A program made the translations under genes and the position numbers. Source: Bacteroidota bacterium (GTDB taxonomy: Bacteria; Bacteroidota; Bacteroidia; Bacteroidales; JAADJA01). From it: a DNA stretch of 64,000 nt. Of the stretch, positions 1-9,900 are shown piece after piece. Location: positions 248,001 to 312,000 of the forward strand of contig JAHLKX010000005.1 in NCBI GenBank assembly GCA_020444515.1, in the 5' to 3' direction. Every line of letters begins with the position of its first letter. Position 1 is the stretch's first letter. A model generated the notes under the pieces. It worked only from the letters and a program-made list of their open reading frames with translations, was not told the DNA's origin and searched no databases.

Positions 1-1062
1 CCCGTTGAGGTTAGAATAGGATCCTGTAAGTCCAAGGTTGTAAATTAAAAAAGATCTACTCAGGTTCAGGGATGCTATATAGTTGTTGAAAGACGTATCC
101 CTTTCAGTAATCTCATAAACCATTTTGCTGGATACTGTCTCATGCCATGGTTGCGCCAGATAGGCTTCCTGATAGGCCTGTGTAACAAGATTTTGATAGT
201 TAATCTGCAGAAAGCTGGCTGCCGGTGTTATGGTAAAACCCCTACCTGCTGCGAATGAAACTGCCCCATAAAGGCTGTTTTGCTTCATATTGTAGCGGTA
301 ATCGTATCGTTTGAATTGGTGAACATAGATATTTCCCTGGTAAACACCCGGTGGAATAACTTCGGTATAGTGACCTGTTACAACCAGCTCCGGTACCTGT
401 ATTTGCTGAAGTTTTTGGGTGGTAAGATTCATATAACTCAAAAACACACTGATCCTTTTAGTGAGGTTTAAATCAAAATCTGCCTGAAAAAAGTACTTAT
501 CATCATTTAAATTTTGTGATGCCCAGACAGTATCCCATCCTGCCAATAAATTCCTCCTTTGGTTGGATTTAATGTTATTGCTTAATGTATAACCTCCTCC
601 CAAATTAAGCTGGTCAAGGATTTTGAGTTTTTCAGTGCCCAATTTTTCCGATAATTCACCCGGGAAATACCGGCTAACAGCCAGGGCTTCTTTCTGACGA
701 TTGGAAAAATGATAAGCCAGGTAAAGGTATTCAAGAAGAACCGGGTCGTTTTGGTTCATGGTGAGGGCTTTTTCAAGATGGTGAATAGCCCATAAATAAT
801 TGGTTTTATTGAACCAGGCGATCCCCATCCTAAGCCTGAGGTAATAGTAATCATGGCCCTGCCGGATTGCTTTTTGTCCCAGCTCTATCAGTTGATCCCA
901 CTGGCCATTATTGTAGTATTCCAGGGTAGATGTTTCGACGGTCCTGAAGTCCAGCTTCAATTCCTGACTGATGACTGTATTCGAAAGCAATGACATGATC
1001 ATAATCAGGAGGAGGCCCCGACTTGTAAATTCAAATAACCTGTATTTTCTCTTGATCATCAT
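1..1062 (-). CDS. TPR-containing outer-membrane beta-barrel protein (3' end outside window)
   Basis: An open frame of 354 codons runs from an ATGATG start at 1062 off the left edge without a stop. The N-terminus is a signal peptide ending near SNTVISQ. Residues about 40-130 are helical with TPR-like spacing (EYYNNGQWDQLIELG, then WAIHHLEKALTMNQNDP). From about residue 150 the sequence alternates polar and aromatic residues, as in an outer-membrane barrel (KRISVFLSYMNL, NSLYGAVSFAAG). This resembles YaiO-type barrels with an N-terminal TPR, but the exact family is not clear. It starts 3 bp after the stop of the urea-transporter/M23 gene, so it is the last visible gene of the operon beginning at 6910. 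It may provide the outer-membrane step for whatever that operon makes. Confidence 0.7.
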   Translation of the reverse strand, partial: MMIKRKYRLFEFTSRGLLLIMIMSLLSNTVISQELKLDFRTVETSTLEYYNNGQWDQLIELGQKAIRQGHDYYYLRLRMGIAWFNKTNYLWAIHHLEKALTMNQNDPVLLEYLYLAYHFSNRQKEALAVSRYFPGELSEKLGTEKLKILDQLNLGGGYTLSNNIKSNQRRNLLAGWDTVWASQNLNDDKYFFQADFDLNLTKRISVFLSYMNLTTQKLQQIQVPELVVTGHYTEVIPPGVYQGNIYVHQFKRYDYRYNMKQNSLYGAVSFAAGRGFTITPAASFLQINYQNLVTQAYQEAYLAQPWHETVSSKMVYEITERDTSFNNYIASLNLSRSFLIYNLGLTGSYSNLNG

Positions 1063-1065
1063 GTT

Positions 1066-3285
1066 TTATCCATCCTTTTCCGTTGATATTTCGGATGCTT
1101 CGGTGGTTTTGTTTCCATCCACCACGACAAATTTCTTTATCCTGTTTGATTCAATTTCAAATTCAAAGTCAATTTCCCTCCCGGCTTTTTGCCCATGTTT
1201 TACGATCGCTGAACTGATAAACCGAATGTTACTATCAGTCAAATGATCAGTTAGTTTGGTGAACTCCATTTTATACTCGGATCGGATAAACAAATAAAAC
1301 GGTGCAATAAAATCCTGGAAAAAGATCCATAGTTTGCGATGGAGCAGATGAATGGGATAAGCATCATTTACCTGAAGGCCCTTATAAAACCCACCCGGAA
1401 CTTTATAGGCTCCCAGGTAAAATTTGAATAACAGTGATTTCCGGTCACCTTCGAAGTGGGTAAAATAATGAATGTTCCCTTCGTTTTTGAATGAAGCAAC
1501 CGATCCTGTAGCCTCATCTTTTAAAAAACTATGATTATATATATCGGTATGAACCTGCCAGGTTTCTGTATGTACAGCACCCCTGTCATCTTTCACCTTA
1601 AATTGTAACTCCTGACCTGGAATAAAATGAAATGCTTTATAAAGTGAGTTGTTCTTTTCGATGTTCGATATGATATCCCCTTTTTGGGGTTTGGCATATG
1701 ACTTAAATTCAAATTCCGTTTCCCGATGAAGGATATAATGGCTGATGGGATGATTCAGTGTTTTAGATCCGATAAAAGGTGTTGATTGTATCTGGAAATG
1801 GAGATGGGGTTCCGGTGATCGGCCGGAATTACCACAATAGGCCAGAATATCCCCGCGCCTGACTGAATCTCCTTTGCTTACTTTGAATGATCCGGGTTTA
1901 AGGTGGCACAATTTCATATACAGCTTTTCGCTGTGTTTGACAATAACGGTGTTGCCCCAGTTGTACTCCAGGTTCATGTCGCCCACATCGTTGTCTTCAA
2001 TATGGTCTATCACTTCTTCAATCACGCCGTCCACCGGGCTGATGACCGGTTTGTTATAACAATAAAAGTCCTCCAGGTTTCGTCCGCTGTTTTTATAAGT
2101 GGCGCCATCGTCATTGGTGATTTCAAAATCCCAGGCATGTGCCCAGTCTTCCTTATGTGTATATTCACCATGATGAGCCTGTGTGACGGTCCATTCGCCC
2201 CAAAAAGGTAAACCCACCCGAGCATATTTGAAATTATGAAAACGCTCTTTGTTATTGATCTGTGAATAAAGATTTTTTTCGGGTGAAAATTGCTGATAGG
2301 CCACAATTTCGGGTTTATGATAGAACCGTTCCCTGAATTTCAAAATATAAAGAAACAGCAACACCACGAAATTGAATGGGAGTGAAAAAATAGAAAGTTG
2401 AAAAAGATTCAGCAAGGTTATTGAACTGGTTATGGTAATTGAAAGGATGGGGATCAACAGAATAACCCACAAAAAGGAGAAACGGGAAGGGATGATATAA
2501 AATCCACCGATGGCAATCGCAGTGAGGATAAAGTTAAATCCAATATAACTATAACTGAGTTCGGTTATATTACCACCGACGATCTGGTAAAAAAAGTAAG
2601 CTGAAAAAAATCCGAGTAATGAAAGTAAAAATGCAAGTCTTGAATAGATCAACAGCCCGATGGCGATCAAAATGCCGGCCAGAATGTGGTACTGAAAAAA
2701 AATGGCGCCCAACGATTTGAAGTAAACAGCCAGAACCGGAGGAATCATTAGATTATTAAACCACTCATAGGATTGTAAAAATAATGGTCCTCCTATTGCA
2801 TAAACCTCATTGGCAACAAAAATACCTCGTTCGCTGATATCCAATGCAGTAAAATGTCTTGAGGCCAGAGTCACCATCCAGATACCGAGTAAAAAAGAAA
2901 TACTGAGGTAGGGCAAACCATATTTGCCGACAACACCTTCGAGCATTACCGTAATGAATAGGGTTAGCATTGATGAGAAGATGAGGATCAGCAAAAATTC
3001 AACCGACAGGTTGTAATAAATGCCCAGGCCCAGGCCCACCAGCAAAGAGTTGAAACCATAATAACCTGATTTGATGTTGAAACGGCTGAATCCGATCAGG
3101 TAGGCAGCACCGTTGGAGATAAGCACAGCTAGCAATCCGCTGATCCCTGCCACCAGGTCGATGAAACTCACGGCCACCAGTATGATAGCAAACAACTGGT
3201 TATTGGAAAAAAAGATCTGCGAATAGCTGTTGAGAATACTATCCAAAAAATGGGGAAAGGCCTTTTTGATCTTTTCTGTTATCAT
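1066..3285 (-). CDS. Urea-transporter-like membrane domain fused to M23 metallopeptidase
   Basis: A 739-residue protein. Residues about 1-320 form many hydrophobic segments resembling the urea transporter (UT) family, including GYYGFNSLLVGLGLG near residue 75, which matches the UT signature around the pore. Residues about 355-510 are an M23 (LytM-type) peptidase: a zinc-ligand region AHAWDFEI near 382-389, then GNSGRSPEPHLHFQIQ near 485-500. The spacing in the first motif is HxxD rather than the usual HxxxD. A further 230 residues of beta-rich sequence follow. There is no separate signal peptide; the first membrane segment serves. The transporter would conduct urea or a small amide across the inner membrane, with the peptidase in the periplasm. 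A separate-gene origin is unlikely because the frame is continuous. It lies 35 bp after the eIF2B-like gene. The substrate is unknown. Confidence 0.8.
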   Translation of the reverse strand: MITEKIKKAFPHFLDSILNSYSQIFFSNNQLFAIILVAVSFIDLVAGISGLLAVLISNGAAYLIGFSRFNIKSGYYGFNSLLVGLGLGIYYNLSVEFLLILIFSSMLTLFITVMLEGVVGKYGLPYLSISFLLGIWMVTLASRHFTALDISERGIFVANEVYAIGGPLFLQSYEWFNNLMIPPVLAVYFKSLGAIFFQYHILAGILIAIGLLIYSRLAFLLSLLGFFSAYFFYQIVGGNITELSYSYIGFNFILTAIAIGGFYIIPSRFSFLWVILLIPILSITITSSITLLNLFQLSIFSLPFNFVVLLFLYILKFRERFYHKPEIVAYQQFSPEKNLYSQINNKERFHNFKYARVGLPFWGEWTVTQAHHGEYTHKEDWAHAWDFEITNDDGATYKNSGRNLEDFYCYNKPVISPVDGVIEEVIDHIEDNDVGDMNLEYNWGNTVIVKHSEKLYMKLCHLKPGSFKVSKGDSVRRGDILAYCGNSGRSPEPHLHFQIQSTPFIGSKTLNHPISHYILHRETEFEFKSYAKPQKGDIISNIEKNNSLYKAFHFIPGQELQFKVKDDRGAVHTETWQVHTDIYNHSFLKDEATGSVASFKNEGNIHYFTHFEGDRKSLLFKFYLGAYKVPGGFYKGLQVNDAYPIHLLHRKLWIFFQDFIAPFYLFIRSEYKMEFTKLTDHLTDSNIRFISSAIVKHGQKAGREIDFEFEIESNRIKKFVVVDGNKTTEASEISTEKDG

Positions 3286-3320
3286 TACAGGTTTGATTCT
3301 TTTACAACTTTAAATTTAGT

Positions 3321-4238
3321 TTAATTCGTATTGAAAAGTCGTGAAATTTTATCCTGGCTAAATTTCTTGATGGTTTTCACCGGGCTGATCCATTCCGATT
3401 CGGTTGACAGGCCTGAAACGAGTTCATGAGGGGTAGCCTCAAACCAGTAATTTTTTATTTTGATATCCCGTGGCGCTTCAGACCATATTTCTTCCGGTGA
3501 TTTTGGGCTTTCATCAAGCAGATGTTTAGCAATAGGATCAGGTAAGGTGGAGGTATCAATCAATTTCCGCGAATCACCAATTACATACACCGGTTTATTT
3601 TGATGGTTAAACAGTGCTGCAATCTCAAATGTGCCGGTTTTGTTGATAAACATCTTTTCAGTTATTACATCAGCGCCGAAAACTACCCAATCAATTTCTG
3701 ATATGAATTTCCCTACAGCCGATTCATGGATCAGTGTAACTTCAAATCCTTTTTCAAGTGCAGCCTTTGCTTGAATTCTTCCTTCATTTCCCGGGCCTGA
3801 CAGGGTTTGAATGATTTTTGTATGCAATCCTCTCTCATGGATTTCTGCCAGGTATTGGTGGATGGTGGAGCTGTTGCTGTGCAGCAGTATAAGTTTTTTA
3901 TCAGGATCAAAGTGATCGATGAATCGGTTGGTTGCCAGTTTTTCACTTTTACTCCATTGTTTTTCATATCTCAGTATAAAAGATTTTAACTCCGTTGGTT
4001 CAAATCCTTTTTCTATTTCCAGGAAAAAAGCATTGATAAAGTGGAAAAGAACAGCAAAGCCGGATTGTTCGAAAAAAAGGCGATTCAATTCGTTGGTGAT
4101 AATTGTCTTTTGTTCCTTTCCAGGTGTGATCCTGTCCAAAACTCCCAGCAATTCGTTTATGGTTTTTTTCAGGATTTCTAAAGATCCTGAAGTGGTGTCG
4201 TGCCGGATCGATTTTATGTTTTTTATGAAGTTCTCCAT
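3321..4238 (-). CDS. eIF2B alpha/beta/delta-like protein (sugar-phosphate isomerase-like fold)
   Basis: A 305-residue protein of the IF-2B family, which includes eukaryotic/archaeal eIF2B regulatory subunits, methylthioribose-1-phosphate isomerase and ribose-1,5-bisphosphate isomerase. The visible family motifs are HSNSSTIHQYL near residue 120 and GADVITEKMFINKTGTFEIA near residue 190, followed by KPVYVIGDSRK. The GADxI and NKxGT segments form the sugar-phosphate active site in the isomerases. A translation role is not expected in a bacterium, so an isomerase-like activity on a phosphorylated sugar or nucleoside is the more likely inference. It lies 15 bp downstream of the PLP decarboxylase and is clearly cotranscribed. 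The reaction cannot be assigned from sequence. Confidence 0.75.
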   Translation of the reverse strand: MENFIKNIKSIRHDTTSGSLEILKKTINELLGVLDRITPGKEQKTIITNELNRLFFEQSGFAVLFHFINAFFLEIEKGFEPTELKSFILRYEKQWSKSEKLATNRFIDHFDPDKKLILLHSNSSTIHQYLAEIHERGLHTKIIQTLSGPGNEGRIQAKAALEKGFEVTLIHESAVGKFISEIDWVVFGADVITEKMFINKTGTFEIAALFNHQNKPVYVIGDSRKLIDTSTLPDPIAKHLLDESPKSPEEIWSEAPRDIKIKNYWFEATPHELVSGLSTESEWISPVKTIKKFSQDKISRLFNTN

Positions 4239-4253
4239 TGACTGATGATCATC

Positions 4254-5612
4254 CTACAAGTCGAACTCCTTCAGGTGTTCAGGAATTTCCTCAAACTCAG
4301 TAATTCGTTCAATGGTTTCCCCTTTTCGGATAACATGTACATTGGCTTTATCGTCGATCATAACCACTTTGGGTCTGAGGGTAATAAACTGCATCCATTG
4401 GGTCATATTATAAGCTCCTACATGGTGGATCACAAAATGATCGCCTTTATTCAGCAGCGGTAAAGAGATGCTTTCACGGACAACATCGATGTTCATGCAT
4501 AGCGGACCGTAGATCGTTGTATCCTCCGTATATTGCGTAAAAGGTTGAGCCGGAGTGATTTTGTGATCATACCAGAAAGAGGTGAAAAGGATGTTCACAC
4601 CAATATCGACAATGGTCGTTCGTTTTCCGGTGCTTGATCTCTTATTCGAAATAACAGAACCCAACAGGTATCCGGCCTCGTCAATGAGAGCCCGGCCGGT
4701 TTCAAGTATCAGGAGTGGAAGATTATCGGGTTCAAAATCAGAATTGATGAGGGTACTTGTGATGGCTTCAGCAAAATCATCAAATGTTGGATTGACATCA
4801 CTACCCGGTAAATATGATCCTTTCAATGTATTTTTTGATGCAAAACCACCCCCCATATCGATGTACGTGATATTGTGATTATATTTCTTTTTAACGCCCA
4901 GCGCCAGGTCCGCCAGCTTAAAGGCTGCACTGGCATAAGCGGCAGCCGAAAGCATAAATGTGCCAATATGACAATGCAATCCGATCAACTCCAGTTTTTC
5001 AGAGCGCATGATTTTGTTCAGGGCGTCCCACGCCTGCCCGTTCTCATAATTAAAACCAAATCGGTCCCACATGGGATAAATGCCGGTGTCCATATTTATC
5101 CGGATGGCCACTTTAGGTCTTTGATCTAATTTTTTTGAAAGCTCAATAATCGAATATAATTCATCCAGATGATCAATGTGGATCAGTGAATCATGTTGAA
5201 TGGCTTTCTCCAGATCCGCTTCGGTTTTGTCCGGTCCGTTGAATATGATCTTTGATCCGTCTACGCCATTTCGCAGTGCTTTGTCATATTCGAATCCCGA
5301 AACGACTTCGGCCCAGGATCCTTCCTGATGAAATACCCGGCACACAGCATCCAGGTAATTGGTTTTATAGGACCAGGCAAATTGAACTTTTGGATAACGG
5401 GTTGAAAATGCTTTTTTGGCCTCCCGGTAAACCCGCCTGATGGTTTGCTCAGACATGACAAATAAAGGGGATCCATGTTCTTTGACCAGGTCAGCAACAG
5501 CGACCCCGTCAATGTGGGTCATGGGTTGATATTCGGTGCGCATACCGTATTTATTGGGCATGTTGGATTCCAGTTTTTTGATCACCGGACGTTCGTATCT
5601 TTGTTTTTCCAT
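4254..5612 (-). CDS. Type III PLP-dependent decarboxylase (diaminopimelate decarboxylase-like)
   Basis: A 452-residue fold-III (alanine racemase-like barrel) decarboxylase. The PLP-binding lysine lies in FAWSYKTNYLDAV near residue 84. The barrel motifs HCHIGTFM near 215 and DMGGGFASKN near 250 are present, and the C-terminal sheet domain carries YGPLCMNIDVV, equivalent to the GPxCxxxD active-site cysteine/aspartate motif. Length and motifs fit LysA/NspC-type enzymes, but the neighbours (ATP-grasp, PqqD-like, eIF2B-like) argue against the housekeeping lysine pathway. It probably decarboxylates an amino acid or an amino-acid conjugate made by the ATP-grasp enzyme 10 bp upstream. The first 20-30 residues are basic and not part of the usual family core. 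Confidence 0.85.
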   Translation of the reverse strand: MEKQRYERPVIKKLESNMPNKYGMRTEYQPMTHIDGVAVADLVKEHGSPLFVMSEQTIRRVYREAKKAFSTRYPKVQFAWSYKTNYLDAVCRVFHQEGSWAEVVSGFEYDKALRNGVDGSKIIFNGPDKTEADLEKAIQHDSLIHIDHLDELYSIIELSKKLDQRPKVAIRINMDTGIYPMWDRFGFNYENGQAWDALNKIMRSEKLELIGLHCHIGTFMLSAAAYASAAFKLADLALGVKKKYNHNITYIDMGGGFASKNTLKGSYLPGSDVNPTFDDFAEAITSTLINSDFEPDNLPLLILETGRALIDEAGYLLGSVISNKRSSTGKRTTIVDIGVNILFTSFWYDHKITPAQPFTQYTEDTTIYGPLCMNIDVVRESISLPLLNKGDHFVIHHVGAYNMTQWMQFITLRPKVVMIDDKANVHVIRKGETIERITEFEEIPEHLKEFDL

Positions 5613-5622
5613 GTTCTTGTTT

Positions 5623-6669
5623 TTAAATTTCTCCCATTGTAGATATGCGGTGGAATTCCTCTACATCTACGATCATATCATAGGAATAACGAATAAACAT
5701 TTTGCCCACCGCATAATGCTGATAAGGCTCCACTTTTTCACCCAGGGCTAATTTTGTTAGCGCCTCGGGTATGTTTTGTCCAACACCTACCGAGAGATAG
5801 ATCCAGGCAGGCATGCGGGGATTAATTTCCAGTAGGTAAAAAGTATTGGTGAAGTCTTTGATCAGCTCCAGCTCAAAACCTCCCCGCCATTTGGTTGAAC
5901 TGACAAAGTGATCCGTCATTTTAAGAATTTCTTCATCATCAATGGAAATACCTCCCCATGCTTTTCCTTTATCGGTGATGTATTGTTTGCGCATGGGAAC
6001 CGCTGCAATGGTATTACCCTTTCCATCACCCAGACCGGTGGCATTGTATTCTGTTCCTTTGACAAATTGCTGTATAATAATGGGCAAACCCCATTTGTTC
6101 AGGATCTTATTAAAATAGGCCTGAACCTGTTCCTGGGTATGGGCAATATCAGCATCATAATATTTTCCCTTAACCACTACCGGATAATTAAATTCATTGA
6201 CCAGACCCGGGATTTCTGCCGGAGAATAGACTGCTTTGGAATGGGGAACTTTAATGTGGTATTTTTTGCCAAAATCCGGTAGGTTGATCTTTTGACGTTC
6301 ATTAAACTGCTCCTCAGTGGGTAAGAATAAGTGAATACCCATATCCTTCAATCTTTTTTCGAGCTTGATAAAGGGTAATAATTCAGCATCAAAATTGGGG
6401 ATGATCACATCGAGTTTTTCTTTTTCATGAATATACTCGATTCTGGATATCAGGCTTTCTGCCCCGGCTGATGGATAAGGAATCTGGTAGGTTTTGTCGA
6501 TCAGATCATGCATATAAATTCCCGGTTCCAGGGATTCATAAGCAAGACCTATGATGCGAACATCAAAGGAAACCGCTTCCCTCAAGCTTCTAATAACAGC
6601 TATACCCGGGCCAGGGCTGTCGATGGCATTGAGCCCGGTAACAGCAATGTTAATCTTCTTTTTCGTCAT
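5623..6669 (-). CDS. ATP-grasp family ligase
   Basis: A 348-residue protein. The N-terminal pre-ATP-grasp Rossmann region begins KKINIAVTGLNAI and has PGPGIAVIRSL near residue 20. The ATP-binding lysine segment is PVVVKGKYYDADIA near 165, and the Mg/ATP carboxylate motif is LLEINPRMPAW near 285. The layout resembles carbamoyl-phosphate-synthase-like or PylC-like carboxylate-amine ligases, which join a carboxylate to an amine through an acyl-phosphate. The start overlaps the PqqD-like gene by 20 bp, suggesting translational coupling. Neither substrate is known. A peptide or amino-acid substrate is inferred from the PqqD partner and the decarboxylase just downstream. Confidence 0.85.
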   Translation of the reverse strand: MTKKKINIAVTGLNAIDSPGPGIAVIRSLREAVSFDVRIIGLAYESLEPGIYMHDLIDKTYQIPYPSAGAESLISRIEYIHEKEKLDVIIPNFDAELLPFIKLEKRLKDMGIHLFLPTEEQFNERQKINLPDFGKKYHIKVPHSKAVYSPAEIPGLVNEFNYPVVVKGKYYDADIAHTQEQVQAYFNKILNKWGLPIIIQQFVKGTEYNATGLGDGKGNTIAAVPMRKQYITDKGKAWGGISIDDEEILKMTDHFVSSTKWRGGFELELIKDFTNTFYLLEINPRMPAWIYLSVGVGQNIPEALTKLALGEKVEPYQHYAVGKMFIRYSYDMIVDVEEFHRISTMGEI

Positions 6670-6910
6670 GGGTATCGATTAATAAATATTGCTTTAAAAA
6701 TCCCAAAAAATCCTGATAATCTTTTTCAAAAGTATCCTTGTCGGTATTATACTTTTTGAGGATCAGCTGCTCAATTTCCTCGATTTTCTTCCCTTCTTTG
6801 ATCATGTTGAAAATCTCGATTCCTGTGGGATTAACCGAAAATGATTCTCCTGTGGACGGGTTAAATATATAGCCCGATTCGCTGATGGCCACATTTTTTT
6901 TGATTTTCAT
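6650..6910 (-). CDS. PqqD-like small protein (possible peptide-recognition domain)
   Basis: An 86-residue protein with the PqqD/RRE-type pattern: beta strands in KNVAISESGYIFNPSTGE, the SVNPTGIEIFNMIKEGK segment, then helices ending in FLGFLKQYLLID. PqqD domains bind precursor peptides in many RiPP pathways, but stand-alone PqqD-like proteins of this kind are also common in Bacteroidota next to ATP-grasp genes without an obvious precursor. It is the first gene of the six-gene operon and overlaps the ATP-grasp start by 20 bp. No precursor-peptide ORF is evident in the 74 bp between it and the protease gene at 6985. Confidence 0.75.
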   Translation of the reverse strand: MKIKKNVAISESGYIFNPSTGESFSVNPTGIEIFNMIKEGKKIEEIEQLILKKYNTDKDTFEKDYQDFLGFLKQYLLIDTHDEKED

Positions 6911-6984
6911 AGACTAATTTAGATGTTTAGATATGAATTATCCGTAAAGGTTTAAATGCGTTTAAAATTAATTAAAATAACGGA

Positions 6985-9900
6985 TTAAATGGTTTTTACA
7001 ATTTTAATGTTAAGAATTTGATTTTGGGTTTTCAGTTGGCCAATGTAAATACCTGTCGGTAGGTCAAATAGATCAATATTAATCCTTGTTGTTCCCTTCT
7101 CTACAAACCTGTTATGAGCAAATGATTTTAAGATATTACCTTGTATGTCAAGAATGTTCAGGTCAACGATATCATTTTTCGGAAGTTGGATTATAAAAGT
7201 AGCCTTATTTCCTAAAGGGTTGGGAAGGCATGTCAAATGAAAGATGCCATCAGGTTCTATTGATTCCGACAGATCGGTTAGGGTCACTTCTGTTCCAAAA
7301 AATTCCAGAATTTTGGCCATGAGGTTCTTTTTTGTTGAAGGATGAACATTGTCAACAAGTGCTCCAAAATCAATCGTAGAACCAATGGTTTTATAATCTT
7401 CAGTTTCATTGGCAATGGCAAAATTGAATTCCCCGAGCTGGCTTGTTAATACCGGAAATGCTGTCACGCCAGGTAATAAATGATAATTGTAATAACTCAT
7501 GGCTCCCTGATATGCGAATGACATGGGTTGCATGGGTGTTCCATCGGCTCCAAATACCGAATCGGCATCATGCCAGTTGATATATTCGGTGGTTAATCCG
7601 AACATCGGATGAACAACTGTTTGCGGGTCATCGTACCAGGTAAGCCCACCTTCCATATAAATGTTTCCTCCTTCTTCAAGGAAATCTTTCAAAACGGTTG
7701 CTTCAAAGTCCGTTAGCACGTGTTGTCCAAATTTTCGACCCAGTACAACAAAAAGATTCTGATAGGAATTTATATTGACAGGCAGGGCATAATCATAATC
7801 GTACATGATATCCAATTCTTCCAGTATTTCGATGATGACCGGGCCTGACAATAAATCCGGATCCAGATCTACAACACATACCGGATACCTTCCGATCAAC
7901 AGTTCAAAATCATGGGTGATCTGAATATCCGGTTGGGCCGAAACCAATAAATTAAACCATGCAAAATGACCCTGTGGTGTATTCTCATCCACGGTGACAT
8001 TCAGGGTATCATATTTCACTTCCCCCTGAAAGATATTGCCATAATTGAGTAATGCTGATGAGTTGAATGTGATATAGGGATCGAAAGAAAGGATTTCTCC
8101 GGTTACTTCTTCAGCAATTGATTGTCCTGAATTGAATAATGGTATAACCAGGTCAGCTGTTTCTCCTGGGTCAAGCCGACCGTTGTCCCCATCCAGTATA
8201 ATGGGTGATCCCATGGCAATGGATGGTGCAAAAGACTGAAGATTCAGGATGCTTTCCCAATTGCCATCATCTGAAGAAAAATCAAGATCAATCGTGAAGG
8301 TATATCCATCCGGAGTAAAATTGGCTACCTCAAACGAAATGGCATCAACCAAATCAACGGATTCTCCCGGAGCAAGTTCTCCAATATCTTCCACATTATC
8401 GAGCAAATTAATATAATTGTCATCAATCAATGCTGTTAACAAGAGGTTGTTCAATATTTGATTACCGGCGTTCTTGACAGTAAAACTGAGATGAGCAGTT
8501 TCTCCGGCATCGATCATACCATTATTACCCGAAAGAATGGAATACGTATACAACAATCCACTTGAAAGCTGAAATGTTTTGGTAGCTGAAATGTTGTGAT
8601 CATCAGTTACCCTGATGTTCAGATTATATATTTTTTGCTCATCCTCGGGAGCAACGGTCAGAAGACCCTCATCAGTTATTGAGGATTCAACGGGGAAAGA
8701 GGTCGGCAAATAAACCAGGGATTGGTTTTCTTCGGCTGGTAATATATTGGAAACACCTGATAGGATCAAATTCTGCCCGTCTCCATTGGAAATTCCAGTA
8801 ATCCTGTTTAATTCTTCAGGATCGTCATAATCATTGATAAAAAGTTCTATTTTCCCGTCAGGGTAAAGAATGGTCGTAAAATCCAGGTGATAATCATCCC
8901 CCGGAACTTCCACAGTCCCTTTCCAGCGGAAGGCAGCATGGTCATCATCCCCTTCATACCAAATCCCATCTCCTGAGCCACTGTTTAGTTTTAAATCTTT
9001 ATTGAGTAACACAGCGATCATCCGTTCATTTTTAAAGAGGAGCCGATCGTCAACCTGATAGGGCAGGGGATAAGGGATTTCGTCAAACATCAAAAATCCA
9101 TCCACATGAATGGTAATCGAATCAGTTTTAAAATCATAAAATGGAAATTGAAAATCAATCTTCTGAGTCACCCAGCCACTTTGACTGTTATTGGGGTTGA
9201 GTTGAATACCGCTTATGTTGGGGTCTTCAATCTGAATAATATTTTCTTCGTAACCGGGATCGACTGACCATTTATAAGGTGGTGTGCCACCTGATGCCGC
9301 CATTTGATGGGAATAATTTTCACCGGTTGTAAATGCCGGCAGTTCTTCTGTATCAATTCCAACTTTATCCCATGTAACAGCATGAACGACAGAAAGTGTT
9401 GTTATTCCATTTTCAACAATGGGTAGGTCGTTTACTGAGCATGGGATTTCCAGGGGTATACCGGTATAATCCATCAATGAAAAGTCAATGATTTTACCAG
9501 TCGCGGAATTAGCCGGGTCATTTTCCTGTAACTGTAAAAAAAACCGGGCTGGTTCTGCTGGATTTATATGGCTAAGCAATGGCGTTACATCCAGGCCGAA
9601 TTCGAGTGTTTTATAGATTTCAGCTGAATTATTACCTTGCATATAATAATCCCCACCCTGGTAATTAAAAATCGGGAATTCCATGATGTGTTTTGGCCAC
9701 AAGTCATTGGTATCGGAAGAGACCCCGGCCATCACCTTAATCATGCACCTTGAATCATGCTCAAGGTTGATCTTAAATGTAATGGTGGGCTGGTAGTTTT
9801 GTTTGACATCAAATACGTTAACTTGTTTATTCCAGATACCACCATCCTGTTTTTCCTGAGCCAGAACGTTATACATCACATAGCAAAAACCGCTGTCAGC

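Noticed and set aside
4254..5612. lysA (diaminopimelate decarboxylase of lysine synthesis)
   Set aside because: The fold and motifs fit, but the operon context (PqqD-like, ATP-grasp, eIF2B-like) points to another pathway, so no symbol was given.
6911..6984. Short precursor peptide for the PqqD operon
   Set aside because: The 74-bp gap on the minus strand contains no credible start plus Gly-Gly-type leader; none is visible elsewhere in the operon.
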